From positions 1-38,412 of the forward strand of contig JAUIEP010000029.1 of the NCBI GenBank assembly GCA_030428835.1: a stretch of 38,412 nt of DNA, in the 5' to 3' direction. Positions within the stretch are counted from its first letter, which is position 1. Each line of letters starts with the position of its first letter. This document shows, one piece after another, positions 25,587-35,178 of the stretch. Under the pieces are notes generated by a model. It did not search any database and had not been told where the DNA came from. It saw only the letters and a list, made by a program, of their open reading frames with translations. The position numbers and the translations under genes are program-made. The stretch comes from Gammaproteobacteria bacterium. GTDB lineage: Bacteria > Pseudomonadota > Gammaproteobacteria > Pseudomonadales > Halieaceae.

Positions 25587-27107
25587 ATGTGTGGTCTGGT
25601 GGGTGTGGTAGCAAAGTCCGATGTCGCCCCGGATATTTATGACGCCCTGACGGTGCTGCAGCACCGGGGGCAGGACGCCGCCGGTATCGTGACCTGCGAC
25701 GGCGGCCGCTTCAGCCAGCGCAAGAGCGAGGGCCTGGTGCGCGATGTGTTTCGCCAGCACCACATGCAGCGCCTCGGCGGTACCATGGGTATCGGTCATG
25801 TGCGCTATCCCACCGCCGGCAGTTCCGGCCCCGCGCTCGCCCAGCCGTTCTACGTGAACTCCCCCTACGGCATAGCACTGGCGCACAACGGCAACCTGAC
25901 CAACTCCGAACAACTGACACGGGAGCTGTTCCAGGACGACCTGCGGCACCTGAACACCGACTCGGATTCTGAGGTGTTGCTCAACGTCTTCGCCCACGAG
26001 TTGCAGACCCTCGGCAAACTCAATCCGCAGGCCGACGACATCTTCCGCGCGGTCGAGGGGGTGCACCGGCGCTGCCGTGGCGGTTACGCGGTCGTGGGCC
26101 TGCTGGTGAACTACGGCGTGTTCGGTTTCCGCGACCCGCAGGGCATCCGCCCCCTGGTCATCGGGGTGCGCGATACCGGCAAGGGCGAGGAATACATGAT
26201 CGCCTCGGAGAGCGTCGCGCTGGACGTGCTGGGTTTTTCGCTGCTCGGCGACGTCGCCCCCGGGGAGGCGATTTTTATCGATCTGCAGGGTGGCATGCAC
26301 CGGCACCAGTGCGCCGCGGCATCCACGCTGCGCCCGTGTATCTTCGAGCACGTGTACTTCGCCCGCCCCGACTCCCTGATGGACGGCATTTCCGTGTACA
26401 AGACGCGGATGCGCCAGGGGGAGGCGCTGGCCCGCAAGATCCAGCGCGAGCGCCCGGACATCGAGATCGACGTGATCATCCCGATCCCCGATACCAGTCG
26501 CATCGCCGCCCAGTCGATGGCCTACCACCTCGACATCAAGTTCCGCGAAGGCCTCATGAAGAATCGCTACATCGGGCGGACCTTTATCATGCCGGGCCAG
26601 AGTCACCGCAAGAAGTCGGTGAAGCAGAAGCTGAACCCCGTGCCGCTGGAATTCGAGGGCAAGAACGTGATGCTGGTCGATGATTCGATCGTGCGTGGCA
26701 CCACCTGTCGCCAGCTCATCGAGATGGCGCGGGACGCCGGTGCCGCCAAGGTGTATTTCGCTTCCGCGGCGCCGCCCGTGCGCTACCCCAATGTGTACGG
26801 CATCGACATGCCCTCGGCGCAGGAACTCATTGCCCACGGCCGCACCGTGGATGAGGTCTGTGACCTGATCGGCGCCGACTGGCTCGTGTACCAGGACCTC
26901 GAGGACCTGATCGAGAGCTCGCGGGAGGGCAATCCGGAGGTGGACGGTTTCGACTGCTCGGTTTTCAACGGCGAATATATTACCGGCGATGTTGACCAAA
27001 ATTACCTTGATCGCGTCGAACTGTTGCGCAACGATGACGCCCAGACTGAAAGCAGGGCGCGACTGACGGCCGAGGGCGCCGTCGTCGGCCTGCACAACGA
27101 CGCGTAA
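25587..27107 (+). CDS. purF: Amidophosphoribosyltransferase
   Basis: First committed step of purine synthesis: PRPP + glutamine to phosphoribosylamine. The 506-residue protein starts MCGLVGVV, where the Cys after Met is the N-terminal nucleophile of the glutaminase. LQHRGQDAAGI and GHVRYPTAG follow. The phosphoribosyltransferase half carries VMLVDDSIVRGTT around residues 360-375. AGGTAGGT precedes the ATG by a good distance. No PurR-type operator is recognisable. metZ begins 6 bases after the stop. Confidence 0.97.
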   Translation: MCGLVGVVAKSDVAPDIYDALTVLQHRGQDAAGIVTCDGGRFSQRKSEGLVRDVFRQHHMQRLGGTMGIGHVRYPTAGSSGPALAQPFYVNSPYGIALAHNGNLTNSEQLTRELFQDDLRHLNTDSDSEVLLNVFAHELQTLGKLNPQADDIFRAVEGVHRRCRGGYAVVGLLVNYGVFGFRDPQGIRPLVIGVRDTGKGEEYMIASESVALDVLGFSLLGDVAPGEAIFIDLQGGMHRHQCAAASTLRPCIFEHVYFARPDSLMDGISVYKTRMRQGEALARKIQRERPDIEIDVIIPIPDTSRIAAQSMAYHLDIKFREGLMKNRYIGRTFIMPGQSHRKKSVKQKLNPVPLEFEGKNVMLVDDSIVRGTTCRQLIEMARDAGAAKVYFASAAPPVRYPNVYGIDMPSAQELIAHGRTVDEVCDLIGADWLVYQDLEDLIESSREGNPEVDGFDCSVFNGEYITGDVDQNYLDRVELLRNDDAQTESRARLTAEGAVVGLHNDA

Positions 27108-27113
27108 AGACCC

Positions 27114-28310
27114 ATGAACGACGACGACCAGGACCCTCTCCAGGGGGCGGGGATCGACACTCTCGCAATTCGCGCCGGCATCCACCGTTCGCCGGAGGGT
27201 GAGCACGCCGAGCCGATCTTCGCGACCTCCAGCTACGTCTTCAAGGACGCGGCCCAGGCCGCCGCCCGTTTCAGTGGTGCCGAGTCCGGCAACGTCTACT
27301 CGCGCTACACAAACCCTACCGTGCGCAGCTTCGAGGAACGCCTCGCGGCCCTGGAGGGTGCCGACGCCTGCGTGGGCACCGCGTCCGGCATGGCCGCCAT
27401 TCTCTCCACCGCGATGGCGCTGCTCAAGGCGGGTGACCACGTGGTGTGCTCACGCGACGTGTTCGGCACCACGACCAACCTGTTCGGCAAGTACATGGCC
27501 AGGTTCGGCGTGGACGTTACGTTCGTGCCGCTCCTCGACATGGCGGGGTGGGGGAAGGCCGTGCGGCCGGAGACAGCGATGCTGTTCCTCGAGACACCCT
27601 CCAACCCACTGTGCGAAGTGGCGGATATCGCCGCCATGGCGGAACTGGCCCACGACAACGAAGCCCTGCTGGCCGTCGACAACTGTTTCTGCACGCCCGC
27701 GTTGCAGAAACCGTTCGAACTCGGCGCGGACGTGGTCGTGCACTCGGCCACCAAGTACCTGGACGGGCAGGGTCGCTGCGTGGGCGGCGCCGTGCTCGGC
27801 GCGCAGGCGCTGATGGATGAGGTGGTGACGTTCCTGCGCACCTGTGGCCCGACCATGAGCGCCTTCAACGCGTGGGTGTTCCTCAAGGGGTTGGAGACAC
27901 TGCGCCTGCGCATGGAAGCGCACAGCGAAGGTGCCCTGGCGGTCGCGCGCTGGCTAGGGCAGCAGGATGCGGTTGAAAAAGTCTTCTACGCAGGGCTGGA
28001 AGACCATCCGGGCCATGCTCTCGCGGCGCGGCAGCAGCGCGCCTTCGGCGGGGTGTTGTCCTTCCGCGTGCGCGGCGGCCGCGAGGAGGCCTGGCGGTTT
28101 ATCGACGGCACGCGGTTCCTGTCGCTCACCGCCAACCTCGGCGACGCCAAGACGACCATCGTGCACCCGGCGACGACAACGCACGGCAGGCTGACCCAGG
28201 AGCAGCGCGACGCGGCGGGGATCTCCGACAACCTCATCCGCGTTGCGGTCGGCCTGGAGGATACCGCGGACATCCAGGCGGACCTCGCGCGGGGCTTCGC
28301 CGCCCTGTAG
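27114..28310 (+). CDS. metZ: O-succinylhomoserine sulfhydrylase
   Basis: A PLP enzyme of the Cys/Met metabolism family that makes homocysteine from O-succinylhomoserine and sulfide. The 398-residue length matches MetZ of Pseudomonas, where it also follows purF. The PLP lysine is about K214 in HSATKYLDGQGR. YSRYTNPTVR and ETPSNPLCEV are family motifs, and LTANLGDAKTTIVHP stands near the C-terminus. Cystathionine gamma-synthase is the main alternative, but the context and the TANLGDAKT region favour MetZ. Confidence 0.94.
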   Translation: MNDDDQDPLQGAGIDTLAIRAGIHRSPEGEHAEPIFATSSYVFKDAAQAAARFSGAESGNVYSRYTNPTVRSFEERLAALEGADACVGTASGMAAILSTAMALLKAGDHVVCSRDVFGTTTNLFGKYMARFGVDVTFVPLLDMAGWGKAVRPETAMLFLETPSNPLCEVADIAAMAELAHDNEALLAVDNCFCTPALQKPFELGADVVVHSATKYLDGQGRCVGGAVLGAQALMDEVVTFLRTCGPTMSAFNAWVFLKGLETLRLRMEAHSEGALAVARWLGQQDAVEKVFYAGLEDHPGHALAARQQRAFGGVLSFRVRGGREEAWRFIDGTRFLSLTANLGDAKTTIVHPATTTHGRLTQEQRDAAGISDNLIRVAVGLEDTADIQADLARGFAAL

Positions 28311-28335
28311 TTCCAACGCCGGTTCGGGATTCTCA

Positions 28336-28899
28336 ATGACCCTGTTCGAATACATCACCGTCGCGGTCTCCATGGTCCTCGCATTGACGGTGGTACGCGG
28401 CCTCGATGCGATAGGGCGCGTCTACGGCGCCCCGAACCGGTACGGTGTGCACGTCGCCTGGTTCTCGCTGAAGCTGTTCCAGCCGCTGTTGTTGTGGTGG
28501 TCCATGTGGGGTCTGAAGTCCACGGCGAACTGGAATTTCCTCGCCTTCGTCCTCGTGGTCCTGGGGCCGACCCTGCTCTACCTGCAGATGGCCACCCTGG
28601 TGCCTCGGGACCTGTCCGGGGTGAGCAACTGGCGCGCGCATTTTTACCGGGTCCGCCGGCGCTTTTTCATGGCCAACATCGGCCTGGCGCTGACCGGCCC
28701 GCTGCAAATACTGGCAATGGGCAACCTGGCGCAGGGCGTGCCGCTGCTGCTGGGTGCCAGCGGCGAAATCATCCTCTCCCTCATCGCGATGCGCTCTCGC
28801 AACCACCGCGTGCAGGCGATAGTAGTGGCTCTCGTGGCCACAGGTTTCGCGCTGTTGTCGCTGCTGCTGTTCCGCCCGCTCGACTTCGACGGCACCTGA
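28336..28899 (+). CDS. Six-helix membrane protein of unknown function
   Basis: I do not recognise this 187-residue protein. About six hydrophobic segments are visible, at roughly 6-22, 40-58, 68-87, 112-133, 137-155 and 160-180. They are separated by short basic loops such as RVRRRFF, which suggest an inside-positive topology. No catalytic or binding motif is seen. The ATG at 28336 was chosen because the frame upstream overlaps the end of metZ. It lies 25 bases after metZ on the same strand. Codon use is like its neighbours, so it is probably a genuine gene. Confidence 0.72.
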   Translation: MTLFEYITVAVSMVLALTVVRGLDAIGRVYGAPNRYGVHVAWFSLKLFQPLLLWWSMWGLKSTANWNFLAFVLVVLGPTLLYLQMATLVPRDLSGVSNWRAHFYRVRRRFFMANIGLALTGPLQILAMGNLAQGVPLLLGASGEIILSLIAMRSRNHRVQAIVVALVATGFALLSLLLFRPLDFDGT

Positions 28900-28920
28900 T
28901 CCGGACAGACCGTGAACCCG

Positions 28921-28943
28921 GTCCCGTTCCGCGCCAGCGGGAC
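28921..28943. terminator. Weak hairpin after the membrane-protein gene
   Basis: GTCCCG (28921-28926) and CGGGAC (28938-28943) pair over an 11-base loop, 21 bases after the stop. No U-tract follows, only GGTAATTT. It may mark the end of the purF-metZ unit. Confidence 0.3.
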
Positions 28944-29105
28944 GGTAATTTGTCACTATTTCGACGCACAGTCGTGCTGCGGACGCTACGGGCTGCGACC
29001 TGTGTGCTAGATTGCGGAAGTGACAGGTAATAAGGCAGCCGATACGCTGGCCTGTCCCGGGGCGCCAGGCGCAATGCCTGTGCCACAGCTATTCGGGGAT
29101 ACAGC

Positions 29106-30098
29106 ATGAATGTCAGACAGGGGGTAACCGCGGCCCGCGGCGCCGGTGTGGATACAGGAGCAGTGAGCGCAGATCTGGAAAGCATCATCGATGCGGCCGT
29201 CAGTGAAATCGGCTCGATACTGCTCGGCAAGGAGCCACAGATACGGCTCGCGCTGTGTTGCCTGTTCGCCCGCGGCCACCTGCTGATCGAGGACCTGCCC
29301 GGCATGGGCAAGACCACCCTGTCACACGCGCTGGGGGCGGTGTTCGGCCTCGACTGGAAGCGCGTGCAGTTCACCTCCGACCTCATGCCTGCCGACATCC
29401 TCGGCGTGTCCGTGTACGACGCGCGCGATGCCAGCTTCAACTTCCACCCGGGTCCGGTGTTCACGCAACTGCTGCTCGCCGACGAGATCAACCGCGCCAC
29501 ACCGCGCACGCAGAGCGCACTGCTCGAGGCGATGGCCGAGGGGCAGGTGACGGTGGAGGGTGCAACCCGCGCCTTGCCACAACCGTTTTTCGTGATCGCG
29601 ACCCAGAACCCGGTGCACCAGTCGGGCACCTACCCGTTACCGGAATCGCAACTCGACCGTTTTCTCATGCGCCTGGAACTGGGTTACCCTCACCCGAAAG
29701 CGGAGCGCGAGATGTACCTGCGCAGGCACAGTGCCGCGCAGGAAATCACGACACCGCGACGCTGTATCGACGACAGCCAGCTCGAGGCGATTCGCGCCGC
29801 CGTGAGCGCCGTACACGCATCGGATACGCTGCTCGATTACCTGCAGCGGCTGGTGGCCTACACACGGCAGTCGCCGGAGTTCGAGGTGGGGCTGTCGCCG
29901 CGCGGCGCACTGGCACTGCTGGACTGCGCCAAGACCTGGGCCGTGATGCAGAACCGCGGCCACGTGGTACCGGAGGACGTGCAGATGGTGCTGCCCTCCG
30001 TCGCCTCCCACCGCCTGGTGCCGAGCGGGGACTACGCCGGCGACGGCGACGCCCTCGTGGACCTGTTGCTGCGCAGCGTGGACGTCGTGGCGCCCTGA
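29106..30098 (+). CDS. MoxR-family AAA+ ATPase
   Basis: The 330-residue protein is a probable chaperone/remodeller in the cytoplasm. Walker A is GMGKTT from residue 66, Walker B is LLLADEINRA near 120-130, and sensor/arginine regions follow (IATQNPVHQSGTYPLPESQLDRF, the MoxR signature). The C-terminal lid is LSPRGALALLDCAKTWA. GGGGAT precedes the ATG. It is first in a moxR-DUF58-transglutaminase triad, a widespread arrangement whose physiological role is still unclear. Gaps are 10 bases to DUF58 and an overlap from DUF58 to the third gene. Confidence 0.95.
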   Translation: MNVRQGVTAARGAGVDTGAVSADLESIIDAAVSEIGSILLGKEPQIRLALCCLFARGHLLIEDLPGMGKTTLSHALGAVFGLDWKRVQFTSDLMPADILGVSVYDARDASFNFHPGPVFTQLLLADEINRATPRTQSALLEAMAEGQVTVEGATRALPQPFFVIATQNPVHQSGTYPLPESQLDRFLMRLELGYPHPKAEREMYLRRHSAAQEITTPRRCIDDSQLEAIRAAVSAVHASDTLLDYLQRLVAYTRQSPEFEVGLSPRGALALLDCAKTWAVMQNRGHVVPEDVQMVLPSVASHRLVPSGDYAGDGDALVDLLLRSVDVVAP

Positions 30099-30108
30099 GG
30101 CAGGGCCC

Positions 30109-31104
30109 GTGAACGTCGGAGCCATCACAGAACCCTTCGCCGAGTGGCGGCGCCGCTCGCAGGCGCGTTTCCGCGAGTGGGTCAATCGCCGGATTCCCCC
30201 GGCGCGGGAAGTGACCCTCGACCAGAAGCGCATCTTCATCTTCCCCAGCCGTGTCGGCCTGTTCTTTTTCATCTGCTTGCTCGTGATGTTGATGACGGCT
30301 ATCAACTTCGAGAGCAACCTGAGTTACGGCCTTACTTTCTGGCTCGTGACGCTGTTCATCATCGCCACGCTGCACACTTACGCCAACCTGTCCGGGATCA
30401 CCCTGCGGGCCGTGCGCGCGCAACCGGCATTTCCCGGCCAGCAGTCGGAATTCGAGATCATGCTGGAGCGCGGCCGCCGGCGCGATCACTACGCCCTGCG
30501 GCTGCACTGGCCACATGGAAGCGAAGCGCTGGTCAATATCCTGGATGACGACCCTGTGCGCGTGCGCCTGCATGTGCCCGTCGCAGAGCGCGGCTGGTAC
30601 AGCCCCGGGCGGCTCCTGCTGGAATCGACTTACCCGCTCGGTCTGTTGCGCTGCTGGACCTGGGTGGACCTGGACATACGCGCGATGGTGTATCCGCGTC
30701 CGCTGTCCTGGCCGGACCTGTCCGGCGCCTCCTCGGATGCGCCCGACGGCGCCGCTGAACTTGTCGTGGGAGACGACGACTTTTTCGGCTTTCGCAATTA
30801 CCAGAAGGGCGATTCACTGCGCCACGTGAACTGGAAGGCCCTGGCCAAGGGGCAGGGGATGCAGACCCGCCAGTACACCGCCTACGCCGAACGCTGCGTG
30901 TGGCTGGACTGGGAGATGTTTCCGGGTCTCGGTGTCGAACAGCGGCTGTCGCACCTGTGTTACTGGGTGCTGGAGTTCGACGCGGGGCAGGAAGAATACG
31001 GCTTGCGCCTGCCCGGCTTCACGCTGGAGCCCGACCTCGGGGAGCGCCACAAGGAGACGGCGCTGAAAGCCCTGGCCCTGTACGGCCTGGAGGAACACCC
31101 GTGA
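30109..31104 (+). CDS. DUF58 domain membrane-anchored protein
   Basis: The 331-residue protein starts at GTG. Two adjacent hydrophobic helices at about 45-60 and 68-86 anchor it. The DUF58 core, a von Willebrand-A-like region, is shown by DDDFFGFRNYQKGDSLRHVNWKALAKG (about residues 223-249). This family partners MoxR ATPases, which may act on it. The stop overlaps the next GTG start (GTGA), so translation is coupled to the transglutaminase gene. Confidence 0.92.
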   Translation: MNVGAITEPFAEWRRRSQARFREWVNRRIPPAREVTLDQKRIFIFPSRVGLFFFICLLVMLMTAINFESNLSYGLTFWLVTLFIIATLHTYANLSGITLRAVRAQPAFPGQQSEFEIMLERGRRRDHYALRLHWPHGSEALVNILDDDPVRVRLHVPVAERGWYSPGRLLLESTYPLGLLRCWTWVDLDIRAMVYPRPLSWPDLSGASSDAPDGAAELVVGDDDFFGFRNYQKGDSLRHVNWKALAKGQGMQTRQYTAYAERCVWLDWEMFPGLGVEQRLSHLCYWVLEFDAGQEEYGLRLPGFTLEPDLGERHKETALKALALYGLEEHP

Positions 31105-33107
31105 GCAGCCTCGTCGAACAGGTGCCGCGCAACGCGCTCGTGTGGATCATCGCGAGCATGTTCGCGCTGCTGGCACCACATGCGCTGCGCATACCGGTCT
31201 GGGTCCTGCTGGTCTACATCGTGGCGGTGGTGTGGCGCATCCAGGTGCACCGCGGACGCTGGTCGTTTCCCGGCCGCGTGGTGAAAGTTGTCCTCACGCT
31301 GAGCGGCTTCTTCGGCGTGATGGCGAGCTACGGCTCCGTTATTGGGCTCGAGCCGACCGTGGCCCTGCTGCTGATCGCGTTTGCGCTGAAGCTGGTGGAA
31401 CTCGTGAAGCGCAAGGACGCCTACGTGCTCCTGTTCCTCGGTTACTTCGTGTGTATCACCGAGTTCCTGTTCAGCCAGGACCTGCTGGTCACGCTCTACA
31501 GCATATTTACCGTCGTGCTGGTCACCACGGCGCTGGTGGCGTTGCACCAGCCCGGGCAGCAGCGGTTCAGCGGCAGTTCCCTGCGCCTTGCGGGAGTCAT
31601 GCTGCTCCAGGCTTTGCCCCTGATGATCGTCATCTTCTTCCTTTTTCCGCGTTTCGGGCCGCTGTGGACCGTGCCTATCAAGAGTCACACCGCCAAGACA
31701 GGCATGAGCGATTTCATGAAACCCGGCGACGTCGCCTCACTCAGCCAGTCCGACGAGGTGGCGTTCCGCGTGAAATTCGCGGGTGAGATACCTCCCGCGT
31801 CCGAGTTGTACTGGCGCGGCCTGGTATTCAGCCGACTGCGGCAGGGTGTCTGGTCCAGCCTCGGTTACTACGAGGTCCCCGCCGGTGAGATGCGGCCGCG
31901 AGAAGTGGCGACGAACGGCGAGGGCGTCGGCTACAGCGTGATCATGGAACCCACCCAGCAGAACTGGCTGTACTCGCTGCAGTACGCGGTGTCGGGTACG
32001 GCCGGCGTCATGCACACGCCCGACTATCGGCTCTACTCTCCCGGCCCCATCGAGTCGGAATACATGTATCGCGCGCGGAGCTGGCCGCGCAGCGTGGTGG
32101 AACCCGAGCTCAGTGAGTGGCGGCGCAAGACGGAGTTGAAGCTGCCGCCGCTCGGCAACGACGGCGCCCGCAGCCTGGCACAGCGGATACGCGCCGATGT
32201 CGATTCGCAGCAGGCGTTCGTCGACGCGGTGCTGTCCTACTTCTCCAACGAACCTTTCCACTACACGCTCAAGCCGGGACGCCTGACCAGCAGTGACCAG
32301 ATCGATGAATTCCTGTTCGACTCCCGCCGCGGCTTCTGTGAACACTACGCCTCGGCGTTCGTGTTCATGTCGCGCTCGGTCGGCATTCCCGCCCGGGTCG
32401 TGGCGGGTTACCAGGGCGGCGAGATCAACCCCGTCAACAAGACCGTCATCGTGCACCAGTTCGACGCCCACGCGTGGGCGGAGGTCTGGCTCGAGGGCCG
32501 CGGCTGGGTGCGGGTAGACCCGACCTCGGCCGTTGCGCCCTCGCGCATCGAGTGGGGCCTAGAGGAGGCCCTGGCATCCGAGGGGACCTTCCTCGCGGAC
32601 GCGCCGCTGTCGCCGCTGCGTTATCGCAAGTTACCGCTGCTCAACCAGTTGCGCCTGCGCTACGACGCGCTCACCTACCAGTGGCAGAGCTGGGTTGTCG
32701 GCTTCAACCGCGAAGCCCAGTTCGAGCTGCTGCACGAGTTGTTCGGGGAGATCAGCGCCCGCGTCTTCATTACGCTGTTTATCGGCAGCTGGGTGCTGGT
32801 GCTGACGCCGGTCGCGATATCGCTGCTGCGCCGCAAGAGCACGCGCGAGATCAACCCGCTGGACAAACATTACCTGCTTTTTTGTGAGCGCATGTCGGAG
32901 ATAGGGCTGGCGCGCGAGACGGGGGAGACGCCCGACCAGTACTATGCACGCGTACGCGAGGAAGTGCCCGAGAAAGCGGAGCAGGTCGAGCGCATTACTG
33001 GCCTGTACAACGAACTCGCCTACGCGGGGCCCGGTCGCGCGGAGCGGTCGCTGGCAGAATTCATCTCGGCCGTGAGCAGCTTCAAGCCGGATCGACGGCG
33101 GTTCTAG
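31101..33107 (+). CDS. TgpA-like transglutaminase-domain membrane protein (DUF3488-transglutaminase-DUF4129)
   Basis: The 668-residue inner-membrane protein begins with about six helices in the first 200 residues (DUF3488). A periplasmic transglutaminase/protease-like domain follows with the catalytic triad Cys413 (RRGFCEHYASAF), His457 (DAHAWAEVW) and Asp473 (RVDPTSA). A further helix lies near 560-580 and the C-terminal cytoplasmic tail is DUF4129-like. In P. aeruginosa the homologue TgpA is essential for viability as I recall. GTG 31101 overlaps the DUF58 stop. The natural substrate in the envelope is unknown. Confidence 0.94.
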   Translation: MSSLVEQVPRNALVWIIASMFALLAPHALRIPVWVLLVYIVAVVWRIQVHRGRWSFPGRVVKVVLTLSGFFGVMASYGSVIGLEPTVALLLIAFALKLVELVKRKDAYVLLFLGYFVCITEFLFSQDLLVTLYSIFTVVLVTTALVALHQPGQQRFSGSSLRLAGVMLLQALPLMIVIFFLFPRFGPLWTVPIKSHTAKTGMSDFMKPGDVASLSQSDEVAFRVKFAGEIPPASELYWRGLVFSRLRQGVWSSLGYYEVPAGEMRPREVATNGEGVGYSVIMEPTQQNWLYSLQYAVSGTAGVMHTPDYRLYSPGPIESEYMYRARSWPRSVVEPELSEWRRKTELKLPPLGNDGARSLAQRIRADVDSQQAFVDAVLSYFSNEPFHYTLKPGRLTSSDQIDEFLFDSRRGFCEHYASAFVFMSRSVGIPARVVAGYQGGEINPVNKTVIVHQFDAHAWAEVWLEGRGWVRVDPTSAVAPSRIEWGLEEALASEGTFLADAPLSPLRYRKLPLLNQLRLRYDALTYQWQSWVVGFNREAQFELLHELFGEISARVFITLFIGSWVLVLTPVAISLLRRKSTREINPLDKHYLLFCERMSEIGLARETGETPDQYYARVREEVPEKAEQVERITGLYNELAYAGPGRAERSLAEFISAVSSFKPDRRRF

Positions 33108-33230
33108 GTTACGTCGCCCGCTGCCATGTGCGTGGCGTAACATGGTCCTGGCCCCGGTGAGGTGACCTGTAATTGAGCGGCCCGCAAATTAGCGGCGCGA
33201 ACACTCATAAGAAACGAAAACAATGACGTT

Positions 33231-35129
33231 GTGGCAAAGATCATACTCAACCCGTTCCGCCTGAAACTGGTCGCGCACCCGGCCCACGGCGGCGCACGGC
33301 TGTTGTGGCTCGTGCTGGGGCTGTTGGCACTCTTCGCATTGGCGCGATTCATCTACGGGCTGCCCCCGTGGCAACTGCCCGATGCGCAGTTACCGCAGGT
33401 CTACCTGCTGGCGGCCGCCTACCTCGTTTTCGCGCTCTTCCTGTTTGCGGCGACACGCGGGCAGGCGTTTTCATTGCCCGATGGGGTCCTCGCGGGCGTG
33501 CTGATTTTCGCGTTGTGCCTGGGGGTATTGTTCCTGCCCGCCGAGCCGGGTTTCTCACGGTCGCTGGTGGTGCTGGCCACGTTTGCCGGCATCGCGTTGG
33601 GGACGCTGCCCTATCTGTCACGGTTGGCCGTGGGACGCGGCGGCATGTGGTGCGCCCTGCTGTTGTGCCTGTGCGCGGGCGCATGGCTACTGCAGCCCGG
33701 CCCCGCAGCCGGGGAGCGCCCTGTCGAGGGCAGGTTCACGGCGCTCTACGAGCTCAACCTGGTCACTCACGAGGGGCTGTTCGGGCACCCGGACAGCGAC
33801 GGTGGCGCGATCAGTGCGCTGGGCGAGGATTTCCTGGTCGCCACCGGCAATGGCGTGTTTTACCGGCTGCGGGGTGTGGACGGGGAGGGGGCTCCCACCG
33901 CGGTGCAACTGGACCTGCCGTCGCCGCTGGCGGACCGTGAACTGTTTTACCGCGACCGCCCCAATCGCAACTTCCGCTACCGTGTCACTGACGTGCTGGT
34001 ACAGGAGGAAGCGCACGCGTACCAGGTATTCAGCGCCCACCAGGCCTGGCACCACCAGGACAACTGTTTCAGCATGGCGGTGTCGCGGCTGGCGCTCAAC
34101 AAGTCGTCGCTCGAAGTGCGGCAGCCCGAAGCGGGCTGGCAGACGATCTTCGAATCTTCCCCCTGCCAGAAGATGCCGCTGGACCCCAGCGAAACCGGCG
34201 GACGGTTGCTCATGACAACGGCGGGTGAACTCCTGCTGACCCTGGGTGACATGGGGCGCGACGGTCGCCACGGACCGCCACTCGCCCAACAGAAGAACAA
34301 CGATTACGGCAAGATCCTGCGGCTTGACGGGAACGGCGGGGCCGAGGTCCTGTCGCGGGGCCACCGCAATCCGCAGGGCCTTGTGCAGACAGCTCGCGGG
34401 CAGCTCTGGGCCACTGAGCACGGCCCGAGTGGCGGCGATGAATTGAACTTCATCCGACCCGGCGCGAATTACGGCTGGCCGTTTGTGACCTATGGCAATG
34501 ACTACGGCAAGAACTTCTGGCCCCTGGCGCCCGAGGCGCAGGATCACGGCGCTTACACGTAACCGGTACACGCCTTCGTTCCCAGCATCGCCGTCTCCAA
34601 CCTGATCGAGGTGACCGGCGAGGAGTTCCCGCGGTGGCGCGGCGACCTGCTCGTCGGCACCCTGCAGCAGCAGAACCTGTACCGCGTGCGGCTGCGGGGC
34701 AAGAAGGTCACCTACGTCGAGCCGATTGCCGTCGGCAAGCGGATTCGCGACCTGCACCAGACGCCGACCGGCAAGATCCTGCTGTGGACAGACGACGCCG
34801 CGGTCGTGGTCTTGACCAGGCGGCGCGGCGCTCCCACCGGCGCCGCGGTGTTTACCCAATGCCGGCGCTGCCACGAGGCGGGTGGCGGCGGCAGCGCGAT
34901 GGCGCCGAACCTGGCCGGCATCATCGGCCGGCCTGTAGCCGCGCTGCCCGGTTACGAATACTCCGCGGCGCTCAAGGCCGTGAAGGGCGCCTGGACCGAG
35001 GAGCGGCTGCAGGCCTTCATCGCCGACCCGCAGGTTTTTGCACCGGGCACCACGATGGCGGTGGCAGGCGTCGCGGGCGCCGCGGACCGTGCCGCGCTGC
35101 TCGAATACCTGCGCACCTACAGCCCCTGA
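33231..35129 (+). pseudogene. PQQ-type sugar dehydrogenase-cytochrome c fusion interrupted by one in-frame TAA
   Basis: A single frame from GTG 33231 to TGA 35127-35129 (633 codons) is broken only by TAA at codon 444 (34560-34562). Upstream are about five membrane helices (residues about 20-160) and a soluble beta-propeller of the glucose/sorbosone dehydrogenase type (GHRNPQGLVQT, then TEHGPSGGDELNFIRPGANYGWP). Downstream, the frame continues at once with PVHAFVPSIAVSNLIEVTG, the expected next propeller strand. It ends in a cytochrome c with the haem motif CRRCH (C544, C547, H548) and a candidate Met ligand in GTTMAVAG. Both halves look fully conserved, so the stop is recent, a sequence error or a recoded codon. 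If real, the 443-residue product lacks the last blade and the haem. The GTG has no clear Shine-Dalgarno. Confidence 0.85.
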
Positions 35130-35135
35130 ACGAAA

Positions 35136-35158
35136 ACACCCGGCGCGAGGCCGGGTGT
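35136..35158. terminator. Bidirectional hairpin between the PQQ dehydrogenase and acnB
   Basis: ACACCCGGC and GCCGGGTGT form a perfect 9-bp stem with a 5-base loop between convergent genes. On the minus strand the stem is followed by TTTT, giving an intrinsic terminator for acnB. On the plus strand the stem starts 7 bases after the stop but no U-tract follows. Confidence 0.7.
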
Positions 35159-35178
35159 CAGGGGCGGGCGTGTGAAGG

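Noticed and set aside
25554-27440. 628-codon minus frame opposite purF and metZ
   Set aside because: Longest shadow in the window, but it runs through both genes and has no domain signature.
33108-33145. Terminator after the transglutaminase gene
   Set aside because: Two mutually exclusive 6-bp hairpins (GTTACG/CGTAAC and CCATGT/ACATGG) with large loops and no U-tract; too weak to call.
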